Shown piece after piece: positions 25,401-36,219 of a stretch of DNA of 64,000 nucleotides. Numbering within the stretch: the stretch's first letter is position 1; every line of letters begins with the position of its first letter. The notes below the pieces were generated by a model that was not told the origin of the DNA, searched no databases, and saw only the letters and a list, made by a program, of their open reading frames with translations. This DNA comes from Argopecten irradians (taxonomy: Eukaryota > Mollusca > Bivalvia > Pectinida > Pectinidae): the NCBI RefSeq assembly GCF_041381155.1, contig NC_091135.1:46675086-46739085 (forward strand). Reading direction: 5' to 3'. Both the position numbers and the translations under genes were made by a program.

Positions 25401-28400
25401 GGGGGTGGGTAATTTTAAGACTTTAGATAAATAATTATTAGTTATAAAAATTGTTATGGGTACATAAGAATTTTACTTAAACTGAGTATTAGTATGATCA
25501 CATGGGTTTTCCTCTGCACTAAAGATCCCTTTCACTGTAGACCTCTCGCACACTTATAACTAGGCCATAACAAATTATTTTTGTAAGTTGCATAGCTTAT
25601 TTAGCAATCAATAAAAAATAGATCAAGTTTAGAGTCTATTTTTCAAGTAATGAATAGTTTGATATTGTTTCATGATTGCCTAAGATGTAGAAATGTTTAA
25701 AGGAAAGAAATGATAGACACTCAGTTGAGTTATAATTATTAAACATCTACCTGTCGTACTGAACACTGTGGAATATGGTTGACTATTTACAGAGGTGTTA
25801 CCTATGGGACAGTCAACACAACATCTGGAGGAGTACATCAGATGCAGGTCCTGGTGTCAACAACACTGACTTTATCCTCTATGTGGCTGCTCTCTCCACA
25901 CCGCGATGTCGTAAGGCACGCACCATTGCTTACGCAGCACACTGTCAGCAGGAGGCTGCACTTGATAGGTACTGACTTTTTGGTGACTTGCTATATATAT
26001 ATATATAATTATATATTTATCACCCTGCACACCAAAGGAAATTAACATGGAAGTTTTGAGATACCAAAATGATGTAGGTAAAGTATTAATATTGTTTGTC
26101 AGACCTAACTTCCGGTGATTGTGTTGTTTCGAATGTCTGTCAAGCTATGATTCATAATCACCGGAATGTCAGACTTATCAACAGTAGACTGTACTTTACA
26201 CAAGTCATTGTGGTATCTCAAAATTGACATCTTGTCTTAATAGTGATTCTTCTTGTGATTTTTATCTCTGAAATTATTTAACTTATTCAAAGGTGCAACC
26301 AGATCCTAAACAAAGATTTTGGAATTATTGATGACTTATTTAAATTATTCAGAGGTGCAACCAGGTCCTAAACAAAGATTTTGGAATTATTGATCACTGT
26401 TTTAATGTCATATGTTCAGTCACTTAAACTTTATGTTTAAAACAGATGTATTTGTTAAAATTTCAGACCAGTAGCTGGCTACTTCAGTATATGTCCAGAG
26501 TCTATTTCCATAGAGAAACAAGACCACCTCCAACTCCTCTCTACACTTAAACATGAAATACTACATGCATTGGTAAGTATGTCATTACAACAGTCGATTT
26601 AATAGACAGGGATTGTCTTCATAGATGACCTTCAATGGAGATTTTTTTCTCTGGAGTAACCATTTAAGACTGTAAATGATATTGGTGACTTTTGATTGAT
26701 ATTCAGTTAATATTAGATACAAATCAATGTTGTACAACCAATCATTCATTATCAGTTACACCCAAGGTAGCTTTTAATGTATTTTTGGCAAGCACTTAAG
26801 ACACAATTTCAATGTATAGTCAATGCTTACATGATACCATATATATGTCAACATTTGTTGGATTTTAATCAAAAACCGAAAACACTTTTGCAGTCTGGCT
26901 TTAAAGTATAAATGATTCAATAATGCAAACATTTCACATTATTTTGCAGATAAATTTTTGTGATCATAGCAATAGTGAATTTGTGAAAAATATCATCTGC
27001 CCGAAAATAACTGGCTATAATATACAGTACCTACAAAGTATCTACATGTATATACATATAATCAGTGTGACGTTGCATTCGAAGCTTATTTAAGCCTGAA
27101 TTTCTATGATGTGTGTGTTTTCAGGGTTTTACAGCTGGTCTGTATGCCTTTTACTATGATAGAAATGGGATTCCTCTGACCTCCCGAAACTCTATATCAG
27201 GAAAACCATGGTATAACCCACAGTAAGTTATGTTCTGTATCTATCATTTCATCTTTGTAACATTGCTTTCTTCTGTAAGTTCAGCCTTTGTCACGTAATA
27301 TATTAGATTATCGATACTCCAGGGGTAATTATCACTGTCTTTGGCGTTATATACACCCCTGGACTATGTCATAAAAATTGAAGGCATTTCAGGAGAAAAA
27401 TCTGACGAATCACAGGCCTACAAAGACTTCCTTTGAAGATTTTCGGAGAGCAACGCCAAACTTCAAAGCCTTTCAGTATACCACTAATCAGTTCTTTTGA
27501 TCAAAGGGCCAAACTACATGTACTTGTCTCATTGGTTGTCACACACAGAGCCTTCAGTTTTGCTATGACATAGTCAAGGGGTGGATATCAAGTCAGTGAT
27601 AGTAACCACTGGAGTATTGAGAATGAATATGTAAATGTGTAAGCAAATCTCCAGTAACTAACATTATAGACCTTCATCTCTGTCTAGCATCTTGTCAGAA
27701 GACTGTAGCTATTAACATTGTGTCTTCTGATGAAATTTCATAAAAGGAAGAATTAGCAAGACATGAGAGTAACTTTTCATGTAAAATGAAGCAATTGATG
27801 TGAATTTCAAAAGAAGAAAAAAATCATAAGAATTTTGATGGAAAATACAAACATCCAACATGAAATTGATATGAATTTCACATGAAAAATATTCATGTAT
27901 TGCATTATTTCAGACTGAGTCTGTACCAATGGAGCGATAAGGTAGTGAAAACATTCCAACGACAGAACTGGAAAAATCGCAGTGGTTACACGTCAAAGTC
28001 TGTCAACATGATAGTTACTCCACGCGTGGTGGTATGGACATGGAGTTTATATCTTACACAAAAAATAACATGATATGCAGTGGTATTTCAATTAAATGAT
28101 GTTTTAATACTGATACATGTACAAATATAAATATAGTGCCTGACAAGAAATTTGAGACTTAGACATTATTTGGATTAATGTTTTGTTTAAGATATGTTTC
28201 CAACATTCAGTATTCATTTTAGGCTTTCTTAATGAGATATGTTTAGGATTTCTTTACAGATATGTCAGGGGTTCTGAATGCTCATAATTTATTCACGATT
28301 AATGATGTTGATTAGGAGGAGGTACGGCGTCACTTTAACTGTTCTACCCTGGAGGGGGCAGAGTTAGAGGACCAAGGCATTGTGGGCACAGCTCTTACTC

Positions 28401-31400
28401 ACTGGGAAAAACGCATCTTTGAGGTCAGTACAAAACTTTTCATGTTATTAATAAGCTCATTTATATGATTTAAAGTTCAATTGGGTTAATTTTGAGAATT
28501 TGCATATTATACCCTATAATGCATAGTAAAGGATTTATTATGCATTTTCTTCTTGCATCAGAGATTCACAGTCCATTCTGGATCCAGACATACAAGTTAT
28601 GGACCCTAGTTTTGTCCTGTTTATGTTCCCTTGTGGGTAAATTATAGTGTCACTTCTCGGTATGGGGACATTTATGTCTCACAGACATTTCTTTAGAACT
28701 CTTTAGAAACAAATTGATTTGTTGTTCTGATTTCATCAGAAAAAAAATATATAAAAATCGTAACAGTCTGGTACATCTAATATTGGATTCCCAATGAAAG
28801 TTTGTATCTCAAAAATGAAATATTTGAAGTTGAATTATAGAAATCAAGTATGCTAGCTGTAGATCAGGTTTAACCAGTTTCTTGACCCTGTTTTAGATTT
28901 GCTAAATGTTTGATTTCAGAATGAGGCTATGACAGGAACTTACACACAGAACCCGGTGATCTCCCGTGTGACCTTGGCTTTGATGGAGGACACAGGGTCT
29001 GTAATTACAATAATATTCTATGTCAACATAAATACATAAAAACAATTATCACAGATTTGTTACTGTTAAACTTTGTTCTTTAATTCTGGTATTTTACAAC
29101 AAAGTTATAACTGGGGATATTTGAAAATTTTTAAAATGCATGACACTTTTAGTTCTTCATCATCATACGGTTAGCTATTTACTCCTTTCAGCTCTGATCT
29201 GTCATTTGTTTTGTCAGTTGACAATGTCACTTAATATCTCATCTTATTTTTACAGTTGGTACAGTGTGGACTATGACAATGCAGAGGAACTAGAATGGGG
29301 GAAAAATCTTGGGTGTGACTTTGTCAAGAGAAGTTGTCTGGATTGGATTGAACTCAACAGAGCCAAGTGTGTATTTCGTGTTACAGGCGTGCAGAAGTGT
29401 ATCACTGATGAGTTTTAAGGCTACCAGCCTTCTTTATGTATAACATATTACACATCAGTATTTTAATTTATGTGCAAGATCCTGTATAAAATGAAAAATA
29501 TGTTGTTTTCTTGGTCATTCTGTATGTAACCTTGAATATAATGCATCAAACACCACTTAAGGTCACGAAATATAGTGTCTTGTATTGTTGATGATGATAT
29601 ATTCTGTAATATCATATTACAATAACAAAGTTGAACCAAGGCTTTTAGCAGATTAAATTGAACCAAACAGACATGTGTTTTCATCTTTCATATACAGTGT
29701 AACCTTCTCAAAACTGATCACCTCTAGAAACTGAACATGGATATCATGTACGAATGAATTCCTCTTTATTAATAGTAAATAAAACTTCCCAAAACCAATC
29801 CCTCCCAATCCTGAATACTGGACTGATTTTGAGATCGGAATAGTCAAATGTAACTAAAATACACTTCTGAAAGCCGGCCTTACCTGAGTGACACCGATAG
29901 CTTGCATTGAGGTCTCATCCACCGACCGTGAAATATACGGGTACCTGTATCCATAGTTGTCGCATGCCATGTCCTGGGCATGTATACAAGTTTGAATGCC
30001 ATAGGTATATGTATACGGTAATTATACTGGAGATTGTGGTGTAATTATTTTATCATGTCTATTGTTTAGATATTTAACGAACATATACCATGTGCACGCG
30101 GTTTGTTTACTGTAGGAAAACAAGCAGATCTAGTAAAAAAGAGAAAGTTTCATATTAAATCTTGAGAGTCTCACACAAGTTATTTATTTACATATGTAGT
30201 TGTAGGATAACGTAAAATATCTGTATGAAGAAGCCAAAGCCATGTATTGTTTTAGAAAATGACCATGTCATATAATGACCGGTATTGACTGATCATCGTG
30301 TAATTAGACCATATTTAATTTGATTCTTTAAGTAACTGGAAGCGAACGGCCGTATGTAGGTTAGTGAAGACGACATCCCCAAGAACATTCATGCAACTAA
30401 CTACGTTTATAAACAGTAACAAAGTCAAGATTGTTGTAATCAATTACTTTTAAGGATATATGATTCTCTCTTTTGTGATAACATTCATATTAACAATTAA
30501 TATTGGTCGGTTATAACGAACACTAGGAATACAAGCAGTACACTATACAGTAGTGAAGAAAACAACTTCTGATCGATTAAATCCGGATCGTAATGATCGA
30601 TATTCGGTTCACTTCTTCAAACCGAACCCTCTCCAAATCGGCCGAAATTATATTCACCGACCATGATCGGTTTAGGGAAGTTCCACTGTATTACATTACA
30701 GATGTAGTCCTTTTGTTGCATGCTATTATCAAAACTAACCATCAACGAAATTATGTACAAATGAAATTTTTGACCACAGTAGATTGAAAGTCAAAGTATG
30801 ATATGTAGAATGTAATACTCTAGAATTTACCTGGTAAGCTTGATATTTCATTGATTCCATGACAGGCGCGGTGATATCCACCCATTCTGTGATGAGGTGC
30901 GGCGAGGAGTACTGAAGACAGACTGTACCAGGAATCGAGACTCAGTTGCCTTCTGTAATCTGGTGGAGTACAACAGTAGCCTACCACAACAATACCAGGT
31001 ACTGTCTATCACTGAATCTTTTATACCATGAGTAACTGAGCATGTGGTGTGATCTATGCCTATCCTGTTTCAACCAAAGATGTTACATACATTAAAAGAC
31101 AGCCACAACCTCTGCTGGGTTGAAAACATATTCTTTACCGGTAGTTCCATATCATGAATTAAGATATATATATAGTGAAACAAAGAATAATTTGACTGCT
31201 CATTTTCATATAAACTATAAAAAAAATATGGACCTGTGATTCAAGATGGCCACCATTCGTTTTACAGTACTTCAACACTTTACATGGTATACCAGACAAT
31301 GCAGTGGGATTCTATGGAGGGTCGGTGTCATTGGCAGACTATTGCCCATACTTACAGGTAACAGTTCAGTTATCCTCTCTCTGATAGACTATTGCCCATA

Positions 31401-34400
31401 CTTACAGGTAACAGTTCAGTTATCCTCTCTCTGATAGACTATTGCCCATACTTACAGGTAACAGTTCAGTTATCCTCTCTCTGATAGACTATTGCCCATA
31501 CTTACTTACAGGTAACAGTTCAGTTATCCTCTCTCTGATAGGACTATTGCCCATTACTTACAGGTAACAGTTCAGTTATCCTCTCTCTGATAGACTATTG
31601 CCCATACTTACAGGTAACAGTTCAGTTATCCTCTCTCTGATAGACTATTGCCCATACTTACAGGTAACAGTTCAGTTATCCTCTCTCTGATAGACTATTG
31701 CCCATACTTACAGGTAACAGTTCAGTTATCTTCTCTCTGATAGACTATTGCCCATACTTCTTACAGGTAACAGTTCAGTTATCTTCTCTCTGATAGACTA
31801 TTGCCCATACTTACAGGTAACAGTTCAGTTATCCTCTCTCTGATAGACTATTGCCCATACTTACAGGTAACAGTTCAGTTATCCTCTCTCTGATAGCCTA
31901 TTGCCCATACTTACAGGTAACAGTTCAGTTATCCTCTCTCTGATAGACTATTGCCCATACTTACAGGTAACAGTTCAGTTATCTTCTCTCTGATAGCCTA
32001 TTGCCCATACTTACAGGTAACAGTTCAGTTATCCTCTCTCTGATAGACTATTGCCCATACTTACAGGTAACAGTTCAGTTATCCTCTCTCTGATAGCCTA
32101 TTGCCCATACTTACAGGTAACAGTTCAGTTATCCTCTCTCTGATAGACTATTGCCCATACTTACAGGTAACAGTTCAGTTATCTTCTCTCTGATAGACTA
32201 TTGCCCATACTTACAGGTAACAGTTCAGTTATCCTCTCTCTGATAGACTATTGCCCATACTTACAGGTAACAGTTCAGTTATCTTCTCTCTGATAGACTA
32301 TTGCCCATACTTACAGGTAACAGTTCAGTTATCCTCTCTCTGATAGACTATTGCCCATACTTACAGGTAACAGTTCAGTTATCCTCTCTCTGATAGACTA
32401 TTGCCCATACTTACAGGTAACAGTTCAGTTATCCTCTCTCTGATAGACTATTGCCCATACTTACAGGTAACAGATCAGTTATCTCCCTCTATCTGGCAGA
32501 CTATTGCTCAAACTTATAGGTAACAGTTCAGTTATTCTCTATCTGACAGACTGTTGCCCATACTTGCAGGTAATAGTTCAATTATCCTCTATCTGGCAGA
32601 CTATTGCCCAAACTTACAGGTAACAGTTTAGTTATCCTCTTTCTTACAGACTATTGCCCATATTTACAGGTTGCAGTTCAATTATTCTCAATCTGACAGA
32701 CTCTTGCCCATACTTAAAAGTAACAGTTCAGTTATCCTCTATCTGGCAGACTATTGCCCATACATTAAGGTAACAGTTAAATGATATAGGGAATCTATCT
32801 CGCAGACTATTGCCTAAACTTGTGATTGATCACTTTGTCACTGGCATTCATTTTAAAATATAAACTTTAGTGCCTGGAGAAACCCCATACATGATTTAGC
32901 AGGTAACCCCAGACCTTATGTGCCGGGGATCAATCACTGGTTGGCTGGGTGATAGGTGAGTGGATCAACCACTACACCACCCTATCACCATATTCGTCTA
33001 GCTTCTACATCTAGTGGGTATCTTTTAAGATACCTGTAGAGGCTCACATATGACATTTAAAGACATACCAGGTTCAGGAGATGGAGGAAAGCCACAGAAC
33101 CAGGTGAAAAATTCCAGATATACAGTCAATTTCTAACCTAGTGGTTAATAGGAAGTAAAACAAAAACAAACAAAATAAACAGTGGCAGTTTGTCAGGACT
33201 GTCAAATAACATGTACATATGTAAGAGAAGTTGGAAATGGCATGGCCAAACAGGGTTTCAATTCTTACAAACACTTGCAGGATTCTCTACTGATTTAGCT
33301 ACTTGGTTGTTGAAAATGAACCTGGTTAAGAACAACTACTTGTACCTCTTTTTGGTACTCATAAAATAAATGCAGGATTCATCCAGCAGTTATACCATTG
33401 TAAAAGGAGCGGGTCGGTGTGGTTTGTAAATAGTGTTAAAAACGGTCTCTGTCACTCAGCTGACGGAGCATGCTTCTTTGGCTCAGTCGGTAATGCTGTA
33501 GATTTCCACGCCGGAGACCCGGGTTCGATTCCTGGTCGGGGCACTCGACAGGAATGTGTATTTTCCCTGTTCTTCTATACATGATTCATTGCTGACTGTA
33601 TATATGTTGTTACTTTCTTTCATGAGTTATCATTCATCATTCCTATTTTTCAGGAGTTTGCTTGGCGCAGTGGAGAGGTAACTGTGAGAGACTCGAGATG
33701 CTCACTGGTAGAAAATAATCCAGGTAACGGTTACTCAAGTTGTAATGTACCTTAGTAAACCATCTTGGATTTTGGTAGTTGAAGTTTGTTACCGCTATTT
33801 ATCAAAAAGTAGTGAATGTATTTTTCTCAATATTCATCTGTAGCTTCCTCAAGAGCCCTTGTTGTGCATATGAAATATTTTGGGACCGATTGGTCAACAA
33901 GATGGCCGACCAGCCGTCATCTTGGATTTTGGTAGTTGAAGTTTGTTACCGCTATTTCTCAGAAAGTGGCATTAAAAATTCTTCTTAATTTGATTTTATC
34001 TTTTATTTACTACATACATGTATTACAGTAAAGATGTGTTTTATAATACAACTAATTTAGGTATTCCACTTGTTCTTGCTATATGTGTGGTTCTATACCT
34101 GTCCCCCTTGCTGTCTCAGATCCAACCATCAGCTTTTTTGGAGAGACATATGGCAGTTACAGCAAGTGTTTCAACCATGATAGACTTTGGAAATTGCAGC
34201 AGTGCTCAAGTCTTCTTAGTTTGCCTCACTGGGGCAGTGGATGTTACCAGGTAAGGAACCAGAAAACATTTATGCAGATGGCACATAGAGATAGGAAACA
34301 AAATGTGTGTGGGGGGATGCTAATTACACTATCAAAAGCAATGAGAAATAAAAAAAAATCCGAAGGATTATGTTATTGAAATGGGCAATGACAGCACATT

Positions 34401-36219
34401 CAAATCATTTTATGACTTAGTTTTGCCACACTGAAAAATTCATTTTTTAAGATATTTTTCCTTATTGGATCACTATCAAACTGTGTAACAAACATCTCTG
34501 GTAATATATCTAATTTCATTCTATTGTAGTATCACTGCAGTCCACAAGAAGGCCTTGTCCTGGACATTGGTGGTCAGTCCCATCGCTGTGTAAAGGAAGG
34601 CCAGAGAGTATCGGTTACCTACACATCCAACCATTACCTACACACCGGCTCAGTCATCTGTCCCTCGTGTACAGAAATGTGTCGGGTTAGTTTGTAGTCA
34701 ACTTACTTATCCCCTTCAACAAAATGGGAGGCAAATAGGGTTACCTATGTATGTCTTCTGTCTCATCTCATTCAGTCCTGTTTGGATATGTAGATGTGGT
34801 GCATTTATGTCTAGTTAAATTATGGATCTGTGATCTGTCCCATCAATATACAGGAAAGTGTTAGAATTGTCAGAATTGTAAGTGTACTGGCAAGTGACCA
34901 GTTCTCGTAGAGTACCAATTTTTTCCATCGCATATGTACTTGTATGGTCACAGACGAACTTTGAGACTATTTTTTGTGGAAATCAGCATGGTAGTGTCGC
35001 TATCAGAAGAAGGCTTTATTGACTATATTTGCGTGGAAATCATACAGATGCGATGGCGAGAATTGGTACTCGTCGAGAACTGGTCGCCTGCCAGTAATTG
35101 TAAAAATTACCAAGTTTTCAATACTGTCCTGTTATGTCCCATCCTGTCCTGTTATGTCCCATCCTGCCCTGTTATGTCCCATCCTGTTCTGTTATGTCCC
35201 ATCCTGTCCTGTTATGTCCCATCCTGTTCTGTTATGTCCCATCCTGTTCTGTTATGTCCCATCATGTCCTGTTATGTCCCATCCTGTCCTGTTATGTCCC
35301 ATCCTGTTCTGTTATGTCCCATCCTGTTCTGTTATGTCCCATCCTGTTCTGTTATGTCCCATACTGTCCTGTTATGTTCCATCATGTCCTGTTATGTCCC
35401 ATCCTGTTCTGTTGTGTCCCATCATGTCCTGTTGTGTCCCATACTGTCCTGTTATGTCCCATCCAGTTCGGTTATGTCCCATCTAGTTCTGTTATGTCCT
35501 ATCCTGTTCTGTTATGTCCCATCCTGTTCTGTTATGTCCCATACTGTTCTGTTATGTTCCATCATGTCCTGTTATGTCCCATCATGTCCTGTTATGTCCC
35601 ATCCTGTTCTGTTATGTCCCATCATGTCTGTTATGTCCCATACTGTTCTGTTATGTCCCATCCAGTTCTGTTATGTCCCATCCTGTTCTGTTATGTCCCA
35701 TCCTGTTCTGTTATGTCCCATCCTGTTCTGTTATGTCCCATCCTGTTCTGTTATGTCCCATCCTGTTCTGTTATGTCCCATCCTGTTCTGTTATGTCCCA
35801 TCATGTCCTGTTATGTCCCATCATGTCCTGTTATGTCCCATCCAGTTCTGTTATGTTCCATCCTGTTCTGTTATGTCCCATCATGTCCTGTTATGTCCCA
35901 ACATGTCCTGTCCGGCTTTGATGCATGGAGGCTTGGTCATTTATTTCTTACATACATTTCTAGTTGCATTATATCCTACAGATCATATTGATTAACATTG
36001 TTGCTTTGATCACATTTTATTAAATTGTTCTTTTTGTAGAAATCCGGTATAACGTGTCCCCCAGAGCAACAGCCGTACAACGTGATACGCTCCAACAGCC
36101 AGCTGGCAGTCCCCTGTAGTGCCAAAGCACCCTTCCACAGTCCATCCACCGGGATCATTGCCACGTCCATCATCGCTAACTTTCTTTGTTTTATCCTGAT
36201 CAGTTTCTGTCGGAGATAA
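19438..36219 (+). CDS. LMLN: Leishmanolysin-like zinc metallopeptidase (M8), 17 exons
   Basis: Exons: 19438-19584, 23706-23843, 24084-24163, 25201-25318, 25793-25968, 26467-26572, 27125-27222, 27914-28031, 28316-28423, 28920-28996, 29256-29366, 30866-30998, 31268-31357, 33654-33723, 34120-34250, 34530-34685, 36040-36219. All have GT...AG borders and join in frame to 2037 nt, 678 residues plus stop, close to animal LMLN/invadolysin. HEILH (residues 249-253), third zinc ligand His356 in THWEKR and Met-turn Met367 in NEAMTG follow the M8 pattern; the 11-residue His-Met spacing equals that of Leishmania GP63. [12 protein letters not shown] near the N-terminus is a likely signal peptide, and the C-terminus is hydrophobic ([20 protein letters not shown], then RR), suggesting a membrane or GPI tail. 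ATG 19438 is the first in-frame ATG after the stop at 19381; ATG 19468 is an alternative that starts directly at the hydrophobic segment. Confidence 0.92.
19958..21174 (-). mobile_element. Hairpin-ended element, family 3, in LMLN intron 1
   Basis: Read on the minus strand it starts ACAAGAGGCCCAGAGGGCC, then tgtatcgctcacctg, and ends with the hairpin ttggtccttcggaccagg followed by tgagCTAA. The interior is about five copies of a ~159 bp unit containing aaaattgtacaaatgatggg and ggggcggggtc. The 120-codon frame across its edge is not a gene. Confidence 0.75.
21175..23705. other. Remainder of LMLN intron 1
   Basis: AT-rich intronic DNA. It shows (TA)n-rich blocks near 21950 and 22555-22590 and a run of about 16 G at 23383-23398. 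No exon or known repeat is supported. Confidence 0.5.
24707..24900 (+). repeat. Direct repeat of ~50 bp in LMLN intron 3
   Basis: The phrase beginning ttgcaaaataaatcaaatat and ending catcagtctgc occurs at about 24710-24758 and again at 24852-24899, nearly identical, about 142 bp apart. An A-homopolymer lies between them. Confidence 0.8.
26282..26397 (+). repeat. Recent ~60 bp tandem duplication in LMLN intron 5
   Basis: Two adjacent near-identical copies of a segment containing ggtgcaaccagatcctaaac and ttttggaattattgat (first about 26282-26341, second about 26342-26397). Confidence 0.8.
26467..26572 (+). CDS. LMLN: LMLN exon 6, HEXXH active-site exon
   Basis: Encodes [13 protein letters not shown]...[12 protein letters not shown] and ends exactly after HAL at a GTAAGT donor. 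The next exon opens with [15 protein letters not shown], completing the family signature HEXXHALGF. Glu250 is the expected catalytic base and His249/His253 the first two zinc ligands (known for family M8). Confidence 0.95.
27312..27627. mobile_element. MITE with long inverted ends in LMLN intron 7
   Basis: Left end atactccaggggtaattatc and right end ccactggagtat, with inner matching pairs (ccctggactatgtcata / ctatgacatagtcaagg), give about 60 nt of imperfect inverted terminal sequence around ~200 bp. Non-coding. Confidence 0.65.
29693..30693. mobile_element. pogo/Tigger-like MITE in LMLN intron 11
   Basis: Left end tacagtgtaaccttctcaaa and right end tttagggaagttccactgta are complementary with mismatches. 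They begin with the CAGTG(G)AAC-type terminus typical of Tigger/pogo relatives and are bordered by TA. About 1 kb, no transposase frame. Confidence 0.55.
31337..32830 (+). repeat. 50 bp minisatellite copying the LMLN exon 13 donor site
   Basis: The unit is the last 21 nt of exon 13 (gactattgcccatacttacag), then gtaacagttcagttatcctc and tctctgata. The first unit lies inside the coding exon (31337-31357 is coding, with the donor at 31358). About 23 nearly identical copies follow to about 32470, then roughly seven diverged ones (with ctggcagac as in exon 13) to about 32830. A few copies vary slightly in length (extra cttact). Each unit keeps cttacag|gtaaca and a pyrimidine-rich tctctctgatag just before the exon-like part. 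The unit is not a multiple of three and contains TGATAG. Confidence 0.95.
32880..33005 (-). repeat. tRNA-like SINE fragment
   Basis: In reverse complement it contains tggtgtagtggttgatcc (A-box-like) and agtgattgatccccgg (B-box-like) at suitable spacing. It lacks a foldable complete cloverleaf, so it is read as a SINE head, not a tRNA gene. Confidence 0.45.
33473..33545 (+). repeat. tRNA-like SINE head in LMLN intron 13
   Basis: Shows an A box (tggctcagtcgg) and a B box (ggttcgattcc, 33522-33532) followed by tggtcggggcact. The acceptor stem pairs poorly and the anticodon arm is not canonical, so a functional tRNA is unlikely. Confidence 0.55.
33755..33975 (-). repeat. Fragment of hairpin-ended family 1
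   Basis: Two reverse copies of the family tandem unit: ccatcttggattttggtag followed by ttgaagtttgttaccgctat occurs at about 33760 and 33918. No ends are preserved. It lies in LMLN intron 14. Confidence 0.75.
35122..35912 (+). repeat. 20 bp minisatellite in LMLN intron 16
   Basis: About 40 copies of a 20 bp unit (tcctgttatgtcccatcctg type) with C/T and C/A variants and one 19 bp unit near 35627. Because 20 bp lacks stop codons in three frames, all forward frames stay open, giving apparent proteins up to 353 codons that are artefacts. Unlike the exon 13 array, it starts about 430 nt after exon 16. Confidence 0.95.

Noticed and set aside
31337..32470. CRISPR-like look of regularly spaced 50 bp repeats
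   Set aside because: Units are contiguous without unique spacers, in a eukaryotic intron, and derive from an exon end.
33473..33545. Possible tRNA gene
   Set aside because: A and B boxes are present but the acceptor and anticodon arms do not pair properly; better read as a SINE head.
34934..35995. 353-codon open frame with Cys/Val/Pro/Ser repeats
   Set aside because: It is the translation of a 20 bp tandem array inside LMLN intron 16; all three forward frames are open for the same reason.
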